Assembly (NCBI GenBank): GCA_946800325.1
Contig: OX326961.1
Coordinates: 3,016,655 to 3,080,654 of the forward strand
Reading direction: 5' to 3'
DNA: 64,000 bases
Source: Luzula sylvatica
Lineage: Eukaryota; Streptophyta; Magnoliopsida; Poales; Juncaceae
A model generated the notes under the pieces. That model worked only from the letters and a program-made list of their open reading frames with translations. It did not search any database and had not been told where the DNA came from. Below, in pieces: positions 44,146 through 55,450 of the stretch. A program made the position numbers and the translations under genes. Position 1 is the stretch's first letter, and each line of letters begins with the position of its first letter.

Positions 44146-47100
44146 TTATCCAAATGAAACTACTACAGGGCTCCTAACAAAATGCACACCATCACACCAT
44201 GTGTAGGACCCAGAAACAAATGTCCCGTAGCCTTTCACTCTCCTTCCATCCATCCTAAACCTAATTTCAAACTTCTTCTTTTCTCCGACCATTTCGAAAT
44301 TCAAAACTCCCGGCGAAATCTTAACCAAAACACCTTCAGGCTGAACTATACTCACTCGATACTCGGCCTTACCTTCTCCTACATTGGTCACGGTTCTGAC
44401 AACAGAAACTTCGCCATTGAGTTTAGAAATTGAGATTGAAGGATAATTTAGGGTATAAGAAGGTGGAGGATTTTTAGGACAACGAAACTTAATGTCCATT
44501 TGGACATTGGAGCTTGAGCACATGAAAAGAAGATAATCTTTATATGAAGCCTCGTATACTAAGCCTGGATTTGTTGCATGAATAGGCCTTATCTGGCCTG
44601 AGCCATAATCCATTGGACCTCCTATTGTTCCATCTCCATTCATTAATGGCCCTCCTTGTGCATTATTCACATCAGCTATAAACAAAAAACAAAAAACTAA
44701 TGAAAAAGGTAAAATTTTGTTGCTGCCCAGGATCGAACTGAGGACCTTCTGCGTGTAAAGCAGACGTGATAACCACTACACCACAGCAACCAAGTTGTAC
44801 TACTTCAAAAATAAAATGGTAGTAAAGTAATGGTAATAATATGTAACATAATCTGCTTACCAGTAGTCATCATGGCGGATCGAATGGCGGATGAGCTCCA
44901 ATGAGGGTAGAGGGATTTGAGGAGCACGGCAGTAGCAGATACGTGTGGGCACGACATTGAAGTTCCTGACACAATATTGTATTTCACTTTTCGCTTATCG
45001 CCATCTAATTTTGTCGGAGATGAAGCTTCGCTCCATGCCGCCAGTATGTTCAAGCCCGGAGCCATTATATCAGGCTGCATCATACACAAATAAAATAAAT
45101 TATCAATTAAATTTTTATAGTATTCACAATTCAGCATACTTCAATTATTTGAATTGTTGAAAAACTACAAATAAAATTAGGGGATAATGAAGAAATAATT
45201 AATCTATACAAAATTCACAATAGATATAAGATATGTACCTTCAGAATATTGGGATCAAGAACATTGGGACCACGAGATGAGAATTGGGCCATGATAGGCG
45301 AAGGCTTGACACCGAGCACAGTTCTTGCCCGACCTAAACTCGCAGTCGGGCCGTGGCTCGAGTTAATGTAACTTAAAATCTTTAGTGCGTCGCATGCTGA
45401 TATGCCGACACCTGGTAGTACATGAGCATCGACCGGTATTTCATTTCCATTAGCTGCAGGATTTCCCAATATCATGGCGGCTCCACCAGCTCTTTTAACT
45501 TCTAGTCCCTTGGCTACGCGTAAGCCAGCACCTCTCATACATAATACTATCTTTCCTTTCACCTTCTCAGGAATTAGAGAATTTGGAAGACATTGCCTAA
45601 GGCAATTAATGATATGTATTTTCTAGATATTATATTGTTGTCAAGTAATTTAAGTTGTAATTAAGAAAGGTTTTGGTTACCCAGTAAGATTGGCTTGTGT
45701 TCCGGCAATGGCAGCGTCACCGGCGTAGATAAGAGGATATGGATCCTTGCCCTTAAGTCTATATGGTGTTACAGTTTGACCCTGAAAAATGTTTGTAAAA
45801 ATAAATATGAATTTATTCTCAAAAATTATTTATTAATGTTTACCATTAAAACATGAAAAGTATATACATATATACCATTATAAGCATGCCATTTCCGAGC
45901 TTAATCTTGGTGTCGAATGCACGATCAATACTACTTGCGCCAACGGTAATCATCCACGGCGCGAGATTCGAAACGGTTGCTGGTCCGGGGCCAGAGTTTC
46001 CTCCACTGCATACGACAACAATCTCTTTTTGCGCTGCGTACAACGCCCCAACCGCAATTCCATCCTTGAAAAAGCTCAACGGTTCCCCGACGGATCCAAT
46101 TGAAATACTCAAAACATCAACTCCATCTCCAATTGCATCATCTATGGCTTTCAACATGTCTGCCTCGAAACACGTGTTTTCGATATTAGGGTTTGGACCG
46201 GGGATAGGCCAACATACTTTGTATATTGCGAGTCTGGCTAGTGGGGCCCCGCCTGAGGCTGTTCCTGAGGCAAAACCGCCTAAGGCGGAGACTTTGGTAA
46301 CTTGACGACCTGCGACTGTGGAGGAAGTGTGTGTCCCGTGTCCATCATGGTCACGAGGAGAGCGGTATGCATACGAGGTGTTTAGGGCGCCGTAGTAGGC
46401 TTCATAGGATTTGAGGTAGTATCTTGCTCCGATGATCTTCCTACAATGGTGGCCATGGAATTATTGAAATATGTACAAAAAAATAATAATTATTCATGCA
46501 CACTTCTGGCCTTACACTAGGCCCAATTGATGAAAATGCTAAAGAGTATTTTATAAGCCCAGTAACAAAAATAACACCGATATTTTGTCATGCATGATGA
46601 TTGATGTGGGGCTACATCTACATGCAAAGAAAGAAAAGAGTCACGAGAGCCTGGCACTGATTTGTCTGGTTACCACAAAAATGTATTGTACGGCTCCACT
46701 TTTTGTCGTCCTATCATTCTGACTCTGCAAAGTGTAGCGTAACTGGTCCTTCGATTTGCATGGATAAGATAATGGTGATTTAAAATTTTTGAAATAGATA
46801 ACTTGGAAGATTTGATATTAGCCTTTTGGTTTCCTACCATAATGTTTTTCTCTTATTATTTCAAAATTTAATATGCTGGATAAATAAATTTTTTGTGTGT
46901 TTATTTTGCATAATTTGGTGTTTTTTGTGCAATTTATGTATGAAGTATCAAGCAAAAAATTGTAAGTGCAAATATTGAGAAAATAATTTGTCTTTTCATC
47001 TAAGACAAGAATATCATGATATTAGTATATCATGTTTCAAAATATTACCCTCTAGTTAAGAGAGAATGAACTAGACAATAGATACCTGTTACAAGAAGAG

Positions 47101-48232
47101 AAACTAAATTCTTCTCCTTGTTGACATGTTCCTCTCCATCGTTTCGGTATGGGTCTGAGACCTTTGTCGTCAAAGCTTTTCGATTCGGGCCAAATACCTT
47201 TGTATATGTATCAACTCAGAAATAATGTTCAAATAACAATACATCAAATTTTTTTGCAAAAAAAAGTTCTTAATGCTTAATTTAATTTACCAGAATCCAA
47301 CATGCCAACTATTACATCTTTTCCATCATTTGGACTCGAACTAAAACTTGAATTTGATGGTAACCAATCACTCCCATGGTGGGCAAAGCCGCCTCTAATC
47401 ATTCCATCATCAAACCCTAAAAACTCCCATGACCTTGTTGTGTGTGAGGCCCACCTCCCTTTACTTTCATATGTTGCTATCACCTCCTCTCTTGCTACAA
47501 ACACAAGCTCATTTTTCATTAGGCAATTATGAAAATAAACTAACTAAATAATATATCACGAATTAGTCGATATAAATATATGGGTAATTTATCTTGCCCT
47601 CACAATTCACCAAAACATCATCTATATCATGATTAACCTTGGTGATTAACATGTTAATTACAATGTTAATTTGTTATTAATCATGTTAACTAGTATACAG
47701 AGAATGTATTGGTGAAATGTTGGGGGACAGTGAAAGGCAATATATATTGTGGTATAGTTTTGTATATGTACCTGATAGTTTTTGAGCTTCATCTTCAGAG
47801 AGCAAAACTGCAAATCCATTGATAGTATTTTTATAGCTATATAGTATCGATTCTTTTGCCTCCTCTTCACTATTCAAAACCAATTAAGTAATATGAAACA
47901 AGATAAAAGAATATATAAATATAATGGAAATTAAATTTGCACCTGTTTTTAACTGTGATTAGAAGGGATTGGTGATACTCTAATATTTCTTCTCGTAATT
48001 TGCTATCGTTGTGCTTGCGTAGATGTACGATATAAACCTTTATTATAAATGTACGAGAATGTCCCAAAGAAATCGCCATTTAAATAAACGCACGTTAATT
48101 ATAAACTTAATTTCGCTTTGAAAATAAGAGGAAACTGACCTTGTGACTTAATTGGTTAGAAGAAAAAGAAATGCAGATGAACGAGAAGAGAAGAAGAGAG
48201 AGATGAACAAATGAGAATGAGGATGGAGCCAT
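44146..48232 (-). CDS. subtilisin-like serine protease, SBT5.6-like
   Basis: Ten exons in order: 48140-48232, 47943-48037, 47772-47869, 47291-47488, 47086-47197, 45876-46440, 45681-45781, 45239-45596, 44861-45074, 44146-44675. All introns are GT-AG and the exon sum is 2,364 nt, giving 787 residues without internal stops. Signal peptide at residues 1-25; I9 propeptide ~32-125 ([37 protein letters not shown]). The catalytic set is complete: Asp160 ([10 protein letters not shown]), His233 (DGHGTHT), oxyanion Asn347 (GGNSGPGP), Ser579 ([10 protein letters not shown]). A protease-associated domain lies at ~388-505 and an Fn3-like C-terminal domain at ~660-787. Motif detail such as [20 protein letters not shown] fits the SBT5 group. 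Secreted, apoplastic endopeptidase that would mature by propeptide cleavage. A tRNA gene lies in the last intron and a foldback in intron 3. Confidence 0.95.
44718..44790 (-). tRNA. tRNA-Val (UAC)
   Basis: 73 nt. Acceptor stem GTTGCTG/CAGCAAC pairs 7 of 7, discriminator A. A-box TGGTGTAGTGG and D arm GTG/CAC are present. Anticodon stem TCTGC/GCAGA with loop TTTACAC gives anticodon TAC. The T arm CTCAG/CTGGG has one G-T wobble with loop TTCGATC. CCA is not encoded. It lies in the last intron of the subtilase gene (44676-44860), on the same strand. All arms fold, so it is probably a working gene transcribed by RNA polymerase III from its internal boxes; no clear T-run terminator was seen right at its 3' end, but 'ttttacc' context follows. 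Confidence 0.95.
47585..47740. repeat. foldback MITE in subtilase intron 3
   Basis: The left part (cacaattcaccaaaacatc, atgattaac) is matched inversely on the right (gttaactag..., ggtgaaatgttgggggacagtga). It is one of the AT-rich 'attaacatg' foldbacks seen elsewhere in the window. Confidence 0.6.
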
Positions 48233-48282
48233 TCCAAATTTGTTTGTTCCGAATGCAAATAATTTAGGTGCTTTGGTCTCTA

Positions 48283-48288
48283 CTTATA
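48283..48288 (-). promoter_or_regulatory. TATA box of the subtilase gene
   Basis: Minus-strand context ttctataagtag, about 51 bp upstream of the start codon at 48232. The leader would be very short. Confidence 0.5.
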
Positions 48289-48289
48289 G

Positions 48290-49833
48290 AAGGGAGAATT
48301 TTTGTTTAAAACATAAAAAACTTTTCTGAATATTAAAAAAAATCCTCACATTTTTTATACTCTATAAATAAAGTTTAATTTTCGTTTAGTCTTCTATAGA
48401 GTTAAACTTAACATTGTATCGTATTAAAAAAATTGACTAAAATACTCGTCTAGTTGTCAAATTTCATTTTCCTATTTGATATTTCCCTACCCTCTTCATA
48501 TTTCTTATTATTCTATATGAAATCTCCAAACTACAGAACGTATTAAATATAGAATGTTTAATTATATGTTTATTATTAAAATAATAACATATTAATTTAT
48601 TATTAATTATATGTTTATTATTTAATACATATTCTATTAATTATAAGCTCGTGTAATGTCTTAAGTATAGAATGTTTATTATGTTCATTTAAATTATTTT
48701 TAGCCGTCATGTGGACTTTAAAAAAAATAAAAATGTTAAGAGATGTTTAGTAAAATTAAGAGGCCGATTATTGCACGCCAATGCATTTTCACGTATTTGT
48801 CCATCGATCAACCAGGAGCCAGCTCAGCACGCCACGTGGCTGCTTTTTTTTTACAAAAAATACTTTTTTCGCAATTTTGGCCGCCTAACTACTACCGACC
48901 AGAAATATACAATTTTGAAATATACAATTTTTTATACATAATGTATAAATCTAGTCAAGTAAAATTTATACAAAAGCTTACTTATCTAAAGGTATACAAT
49001 AAATATAAAAATGCATATCATACATGTAAAAAATGCACAACATGTATCGTACTTCAAAAAATTATATCATACATCTCAAAGATTTATAATACATCTAAAA
49101 TTGTATAACACATAAAGGTACTGTTGGGTCCCACATCATCTAAGCATAGCGGAATTACGACCACGTGGTGGTTCATAAGATTCGCGTATATGAAAATTAT
49201 TTGAAATAACTACACAAAGAATTATACTTATCGGATCACACGTGATGATCTTGAGGCAGAGGGCAATGAGGTGAGCCCACCAACACTCAATTAGCCCCGG
49301 TCTTCGGTTGGCCGGAAACCCACATATGCTCCATTTCTATTATTTTTCCTTCTTGTTTTCGACTTGTAATAGGTAAATAAAAAATTATATAGGATCAAGG
49401 ACACTCAAAAAAATTACATCATTCGTGTAAAGATTAAACAATGTATTAAACTTGCTTTAATCTATTAAAAAGAAACTACGCTTCTTTGTTTTTTAAAAAA
49501 AAAAAATGAGAGTTAGTTATCTTAAATCGATTGCTTTCGATTAGCTCAAACAACTAGAATATAACAAGGACAACACATGCTCAATATTTGTTACCATGTC
49601 ATTATCTTATACAATGATCAAGACTTCCACTATTCACTATAGATAGATAGATATCAACTAGTTAGTCAAGTTTGTTTCTTGCGTGCGATTTTCATTTGAA
49701 AGAATCTAAATTTACCTATGGAAAAGGAAAATAAATAAGCCTTGAGATCTAGATTTATCTTTCACTCCAATTATGCTTTAAGGAAGGATCACGCACAGTT
49801 TTTTCACTGTTTCACTATAGTTGGGCCCTTGTT
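48290..49833. other. intergenic; LTR-like and LINE-tail fragments
   Basis: 48290-49110 is anonymous AT-rich DNA. 49120-49330 (tgttgggtcccacatc ... ggccggaaaccc) looks like a retroelement LTR fragment. 49370-49510 closely matches the 3' end of the LINE at 37990-38080 (tgtattaaacttgc(a/t)ttaat, acgcttctt, A-tail), so it is a very short 5'-truncated LINE copy. No gene. Confidence 0.5.
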
Positions 49834-50099
49834 CAGGAACGGATCTAGAATTAATATATAGGAGTGCCGAATTTTATAAGAGTCCGAAATATTAAAAAAA
49901 TATATATATATGGTATGAACTCGTGATTTTTTGTGAAATACCACTAGACTACTCTAATTTTTGTGAAATACAAATAAATTTAACATATTTATTACTTTCC
50001 AAACGAACAAAATTATCTTATTTTTTCGCTAACGCATCGATTCTTCATTTCATAAGGAAGGCCGGGCCTCCCGCTCGTTCCCTATTAGATCCGTCACTG
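49834..50099. mobile_element. hAT-like MITE, 266 bp
   Basis: Ends CAGGAACGGATCTAG and the complement of atctgtcac-type right end (CAGTGACGGATCTAAT). Flanks cccttgtt (49826-49833) and cccttgct (50100-50107) form an 8-bp duplication with one mismatch. Confidence 0.7.
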
Positions 50100-50454
50100 C
50101 CCTTGCTCTTGCTAGTGACCAAAATGTCTCTTTGGATTGATCTCAAATACGTTTTTTTGGGTTCCAAAAGTGAGTTAGGACCATACTTTGATTTGATAGT
50201 GCCTTTCTTGCCAGGCAAAGCCATGGGCGCATGGGCATGCAATATATATGTATGTATTTTCCCAACTTGTTTCAACTTCTTATTTTGTCCATTTCGTTTT
50301 AAAATTCAACTAATGTTGCAATTTTTGTTTGTTCAGTTTCAAAGCACGCTTAAAAAGTTCTCATAAAAGTTGAAATGTCATACTTATATTTGAGCTAAAC
50401 ATAAATTGGACGAAAAGTTTAAAGGTGAAAATATCTAGGCCTTTCATCAAGGGG

Positions 50455-50990
50455 TGTCAATGTTGTGGAGATTGCCCGAACAGATCTGAACTATATCCGA
50501 ACAAATATTCGGATACGAATGGATCCGGATATGGATATGATTACTCATTTTAGGATCGGAATCAGATGCGATATTCAGTTTTGGTGTCGGGACCAGATCC
50601 GTATTCCGGATCCGGATATTTTTTAGGATCCGGTTACTCGTATGGTTCCAGATTCGAATCCGTATATTATATTTTTTTTATGTATTTTATTTGATATGAA
50701 TTGAAAAATCATATATAGATTAATGATTTATTAGTGATTTAAAATCACAATCGTAAAATCACGTTTAAATAGAATCATATATACGTTTATGTCACAAATT
50801 ATATATATTTATAGTTAATAAATATGTTATATTATCATAACATAATATCCGTTTTAATATTCGAAAAAGAACCATATCCGTATCGGTATCCGACAATATT
50901 CGAACCGTATCCATATCCGTTTACTATCCGAACCGTGTCCGGATCCGGATAATTCCTACTTTCATCCCATTTTCTGTACCCAACATACAC
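50455..50990. repeat. degenerate ATCCGGATA-rich inverted repeat (hAT-like)
   Basis: The left part starts aaggggtgtcaatg, a known style of hAT terminus, then many 'ggatccggatat' motifs up to 50665. The right part (50865-50960) has the same motifs in inverse order. The middle is AT-rich. Right terminus and target duplication are unclear. A short, related motif field lies at 52125-52245. Confidence 0.5.
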
Positions 50991-51239
50991 ACGAGGAGCA
51001 TTCGTGTTTGGGTTCAAACCGAATCGAATAATATCAAACTGAATTGAAATGGTCCACTTTCCTTAAAACCAAACAAGGTCACACATACCTCCCTGTAATT
51101 CAAAATATACAAAATTAATTAGCCTAGTGAAAAGAACCACCATTTTCCTTGGAGAAATTCGTACTCAACACAAAGTACCATTATATTATATATGTGATCC
51201 ATTTTCCTACCAAAATGACTGCTCGAACAAATAAAAGAA

Positions 51240-52130
51240 GAACCAGACGTCCTTTGAGAGATCAAGATCATTTGTAGTGACGGAAATTATTATGTCAAAT
51301 GGGATGAAGTAATAAACCAAATTTTTTTATAAAAGACTTAAGAATTGGAGATCTAGAAAACAAAAACAAAATGAAGCTCTTTAATAAAATTCTTATGAAA
51401 AATTGACCCGAACTAAAACGGCATATGCGCCACAAATCTCAAAGATTCTTATGGCGGTTCAATGCGTCGAGACATTATCTCGGATAAGAATCGAGTCTTC
51501 TTCCTGGTGGTCCTTAAGAAATAAAAAAGAATCTACTTGGAGAGGGACACCCAACAAATTATTCACAACATATCCTTAGTGTATACGAAGCTATCGGAAC
51601 TTGGTATGCAAAGCTAAACATTACTCAAAAGTGAAAAAAATAAATTACGTGACTGCTAATCCTGAATAAATTTTTCACAACGAAGAACCTACAAAAAAGA
51701 AGGTAACCGCATAAGCGTGTTACCGATGTATTGTGAGCTTCCGATGCAAGAATCCACACGTCACTTATTTGAAAAAATGCTAGTACACAAGAAATTATTG
51801 GAACGCTTTCTCTCGGTTGCTAAACATATCGAGCAGGTTAAAAAGAACACAACTGGTAAGGGAGTGGAGACGATTGACAAAAAAAATTGAAAATTGAAGT
51901 GAAGAAATGACTGCACGATTTTGACGGGTTGCGAGACTTTATGGAAAGAACGAAACTACAAAATCTTCAACCGAACATCAAAACCAATATTATTTAAAAA
52001 AAATCAACAAATGGCTCTCGAATTATCAGTTTCCTTTGATTATATCCCTTTTGTATTTCTTTAATTCACTTCGTCTTTTTAATTGTATGCCCCTTTTTTT
52101 TGTACGAACTTCTCTTACGTATCGGATACG
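51240..52130 (+). pseudogene. highly decayed LINE ORF2 3' remnant
   Basis: Scattered fragments on the plus strand: MQESTRHLFEK near 51745 (zf-RVT pattern with Cys lost) and LWKERNYKIFNR near 51938, matching the IWKERNNRIFNQ of the LINE at 37760. Many stops. Confidence 0.6.
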
Positions 52131-52502
52131 ACGATACGATATTTTTACATATGATTTTTGATGCGATTCGGATACGGCGATACGGATAAAATTAATTTTT
52201 TAAAGTATTCGCGCAACATATCGTCTTGGCTGTCGTATCTAAAAAAATAACGTAACTCGCCTAAGATGGGCCCAAGAGAAAAATTAACCGTCTTGTTCAT
52301 ATTTATGGGCCAACAGTGGTTTTCAGCTCAACGAATCCGTTGTACAATCTTAGCCCAGTTGAAAACAGGAAATGATTTCCCGGATTCATAAACACCGGAA
52401 ACGCAATGCGGAGTGAAGACTGAAATGGGGTTATGACAGTCGTCTTCTCCGACAGTCCTATTCCCTCCGTTCTGTTGCTCCGCCGGAGCAGCACAAGCAA
52501 CC

Positions 52503-53261
52503 ATGTCTAATGTACATATCACCTCCCTCTTCTTCCTCTTCATTCTCATTGCCCCTCCTCTCACCACCGCTATTAATCTGCGTCAATGGCACACCCTAAC
52601 CTCCCTATCTAACTCCCTCCTTACTCGCGTTGCCAATTCACGAGCCTCAAGAGGCGATGATGCCGGTGCGGCCCGCCTCCGCCGCCTCGCCGCCCATGTC
52701 CGGCTTTTAGGCGGTCCCGATAGAGGTTTTTCTGGTCTATTGTCTCTAAGCTGGGATTATTTCAGGAATTATTATTCTACAAGTCTGGAGTTGCCTTTCG
52801 GTGAAATCTCACGCCTTGTTAGAAAAGTTTCTGAAGCTTCTGGATATCGATCTGGTGAAGAGCTTTCAAGATGGGTTTTCAGGAATTATGCTGAAATTAG
52901 GGTTTTAGCTGAGAAAGTCATCAAAGGCCTTCTGAAAAGTTTCTCTAAATCAGTAAGAATTACGAACTAATTAGGCCCTTTTTTATATGTTTAAGAGTCA
53001 ATTGTCCCCAAATGGTTTCAATTAGTAGTTCAATTATACTTCCGAGGAAATATTGGTCTTTGAATTTGTGAATTGTGACAAATTTAGGGGCCATTGAGAG
53101 AGGCAATATTGGAGCTGAGAAAAGAAGTTGAAGAAGGAGAATTGGTAAAAGAATGTTTGGAGATTGGTGCGAGGGATTTAGAAGGTTTACTCCAAATTGC
53201 AAAAGATTTATTTTCCTCTTACTCTACCTCTAGTTCTTCTAATCATGCAAATGAGCTCTAA
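52503..53261 (+). CDS. secreted plant protein of unknown function
   Basis: Two exons, 52503-52952 and 53088-53261, with a 135-bp GT-AG intron in phase 0; 207 residues. Residues 1-23 are a strong signal peptide (ITSLFFLFILIAPPLTTA). Next comes LRQWHTLTSLSNSLLTRVAN, an Ala/Arg-rich stretch, LLSLSWDYFRNYYS, a helical middle (SGEELSRWVFRNYAEIRVLA) and exon 2 with PLREAILELRKEVEEGELVK, ECLEIGARDLEGLLQIAKDL and a Ser-rich tail. No Cys pattern, catalytic motif or second membrane segment is seen. The conserved-looking WDY and LRKEVEEGELVKECLE phrases suggest a real plant family, but I cannot name a function. Without splicing, the first exon would read only 5 residues into the intron. Confidence 0.8.
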
Positions 53262-54031
53262 TCTAATGCAGCATTTTATAACACTAGGTAGTTTTACTTT
53301 CATGAAAGAATGTTTCGTTAATATCAAAAAAAAAAAATGTTTCGTTGATAGTTAGGACTTTTTTTGTAATAAGGACTTACTATGTTTTGTTAAGTACCTA
53401 TTAGAACTAAAAATTCTAATGGCACTTTTTAATTTTTATTTAAACTAACAATAAGTTGATGTACTGCATTTTATGGCAATCGCAATGTTATTTGCAAACA
53501 TTAATGTTTGGATATGTACATCACCAAAATACGTCTACATTTTCAGTTTGATTTTCAAGACTCAAATCCACCAAAAAAATGTTGAAACTGAGTTAATGAG
53601 GATGTACCTTTTTTGTAGTATGCATATTCTTTTTTAGATAGTATAATTCAATTCGCATATAAATTATTATATAATGTATATCATGTGAACGATAATATTA
53701 ACAAATTAGGAGTACACTTCATATAAAACACAACATCGTAATACATAAACAATGAAAATCTCACAACAAAACGACAGATAGTATTACATAACTTGTAATG
53801 ATATTACAACAAAAAATGTATGAATATAATACACAAATGAGAAATACACTGTAATAAAGCAATACATAATATTACATAAGTTTTAATAACACTGCAAACA
53901 TAAAAATTAAAACAATATTAGGTTTCAATTATTTTAATTATTAAAAATAATACAATGCACAGCAAGAAATTTTTTCGTTGAAGCATAAAATATGTAAGTA
54001 TGATGTGTTCACCTGAGTAAATCATGATTTT
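53262..54031. other. AT-rich intergenic, TE body
   Basis: No gene. 53640-54031 resembles 30170-30410, including 'cct(g/c)agtaaatc(a/t)tgatttt', so the two are copies of one repeat family. Confidence 0.5.
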
Positions 54032-54117
54032 GATAAATTTTATAGTAACAACCGTTTGAATTGTTTAAGAGCCGGCTATCTTGAACAATTGAAACGGTTG
54101 TTACTGTAAAATTTATC
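54032..54117. repeat. near-perfect 39-bp stem hairpin, 8-nt loop
   Basis: Left arm 54032-54070, loop gccggcta, right arm 54079-54117. Of 39 pairs, 36 are Watson-Crick; two of the rest can be G-U in plus-strand RNA and one is a G-G mismatch. Contains ttgttactgtaaaattta and its inverse. Size and pairing resemble a plant microRNA or siRNA precursor, but it may simply be the end of a foldback transposon. Confidence 0.8.
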
Positions 54118-54324
54118 TATTTTTTGTACATCATTGACAAAAACAGGAGTAGCCGAACAAAAAATGCGACGTGGTGATGATGACACGTTGACGATGTTAC
54201 TTTGTTGTTTGGACAATGTTTTGTTGTTTAGGCTTTCATATTTCCTCTCTAACAGTGAAGGGTGGTGCGGCTACCGCTTCAGGTATTTTTTTATTGAAGT
54301 TAATATATCAACTTCTTATTCTTG

Positions 54325-54975
54325 GTATATTTAGATACCGGTTGTGGTGCCCACATATGTAACAATATGCAGGGACTACAAGTAACTACGAAGTTAGCAA
54401 GAGGAGATGTGGACCTACATGTGGGGAATGGAGCAAAGGATGTTGTTGCATTAGCCGTAGGAGTTTATTTATTAGCTTTGAATAATGAACTTGTAATAGA
54501 ATTATATAACTGCTATTATGTATCTTCTTTGAGTAGGGGTATTATTTATGTTTCTAGACTAACGCTAGATGGTTATCAATTTATTGTTAAGAATTATAAT
54601 TTATCTATTCAAAAGACGAATTTTCTTATGGAACCGTTCCTTTAGAAAATGACCTTTATTTGTTGAATCCAAATATGGATTACAAGTCAATCTTTAACAT
54701 AAATACCAAAAGGGTAAGACCGAATGACCAAAATCCGACATAATCCTAGCATTGTCATTTATGACATAGAAACGAGAAACGTTTGTCTAAACTCCAATCA
54801 CATGGAATGTTAGACTCATTTGAAAATGGTTCATTTGAGACATGTGAATCATGTTTATTAGGCAAAATGACAAGAACAGCTTTCTCAAAAGTTGGGAAAT
54901 GAGTTGATGACTTATTGGAACTCATACATAATGATGTGTGTGGTCCTATGAGTACACCAGCTAGAGGTGGGTATT
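54325..54975 (+). pseudogene. Copia protease and pre-integrase fragment
   Basis: Protease motif YLDTGCGAHIC near 54326-54358, then DLHVGNGAKDVVALAVG and LYNCYYVSSLSRGIIYVSRL up to 54645. After frame changes come GAG pre-integrase traces (HLRHVNHVY, LIHNDVCGPMSTPARGGY near 54920-54970). There the coding sequence ends at the LTR-like segment. gag, integrase core, RT and RNase H are missing. Not the same family as the element at 10310. Confidence 0.82.
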
Positions 54976-55450
54976 GTAGGGAATCGGGGCACCACATCCC
55001 CGCACAACGGAATGAGAGACGTGGTGTAATTCCCTTAATCCAATATCATGCTATCGATACGTCGTACAAATGCCTATACAATATCGAATATCACGAGTCA
55101 TACCTCGTGAAATTAATCACGAACAAAGGGTTGACGCGTTAACACCGCTCTTGTTCCGTTCGTTCACTCCGTCCGCTTCTTGTGCATCCCACGCCCACAC
55201 GCTCCGATAGTCTTATCTTCGGTTGTCCCCATACGTCCCACTCCCGCACTCCAACAGCCTTCATGACGATGTCTCTATTCCGTTTAGACCACAAAAGAGG
55301 TTCAAAGATATGATCCCTCTACCCATATCCACGTGAGTCATCGTTTCTCGATCACATACGCAACTGTCTAGACAAAATGTGTGTGAACTTGCTCTCTCTT
55401 CTTGATTATTGATCTCTAATGGAGAAAACGTTTTTCTCCTTTTTGTCTCC
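54976..55450. repeat. LTR-like segment
   Basis: Starts TGTAGGGAATCGGGGCACC, GC-richer than its surroundings, with Copia-LTR-like phrases (gcaccacatccccgc, gacgtggtg). Right border and partner copy not found. Confidence 0.4.

Noticed and set aside
54976..55450. 3' LTR of the Copia fragment at 54325
   Set aside because: It lies where integrase should continue, with no purine tract or RT before it, so it is more likely a separate insertion.
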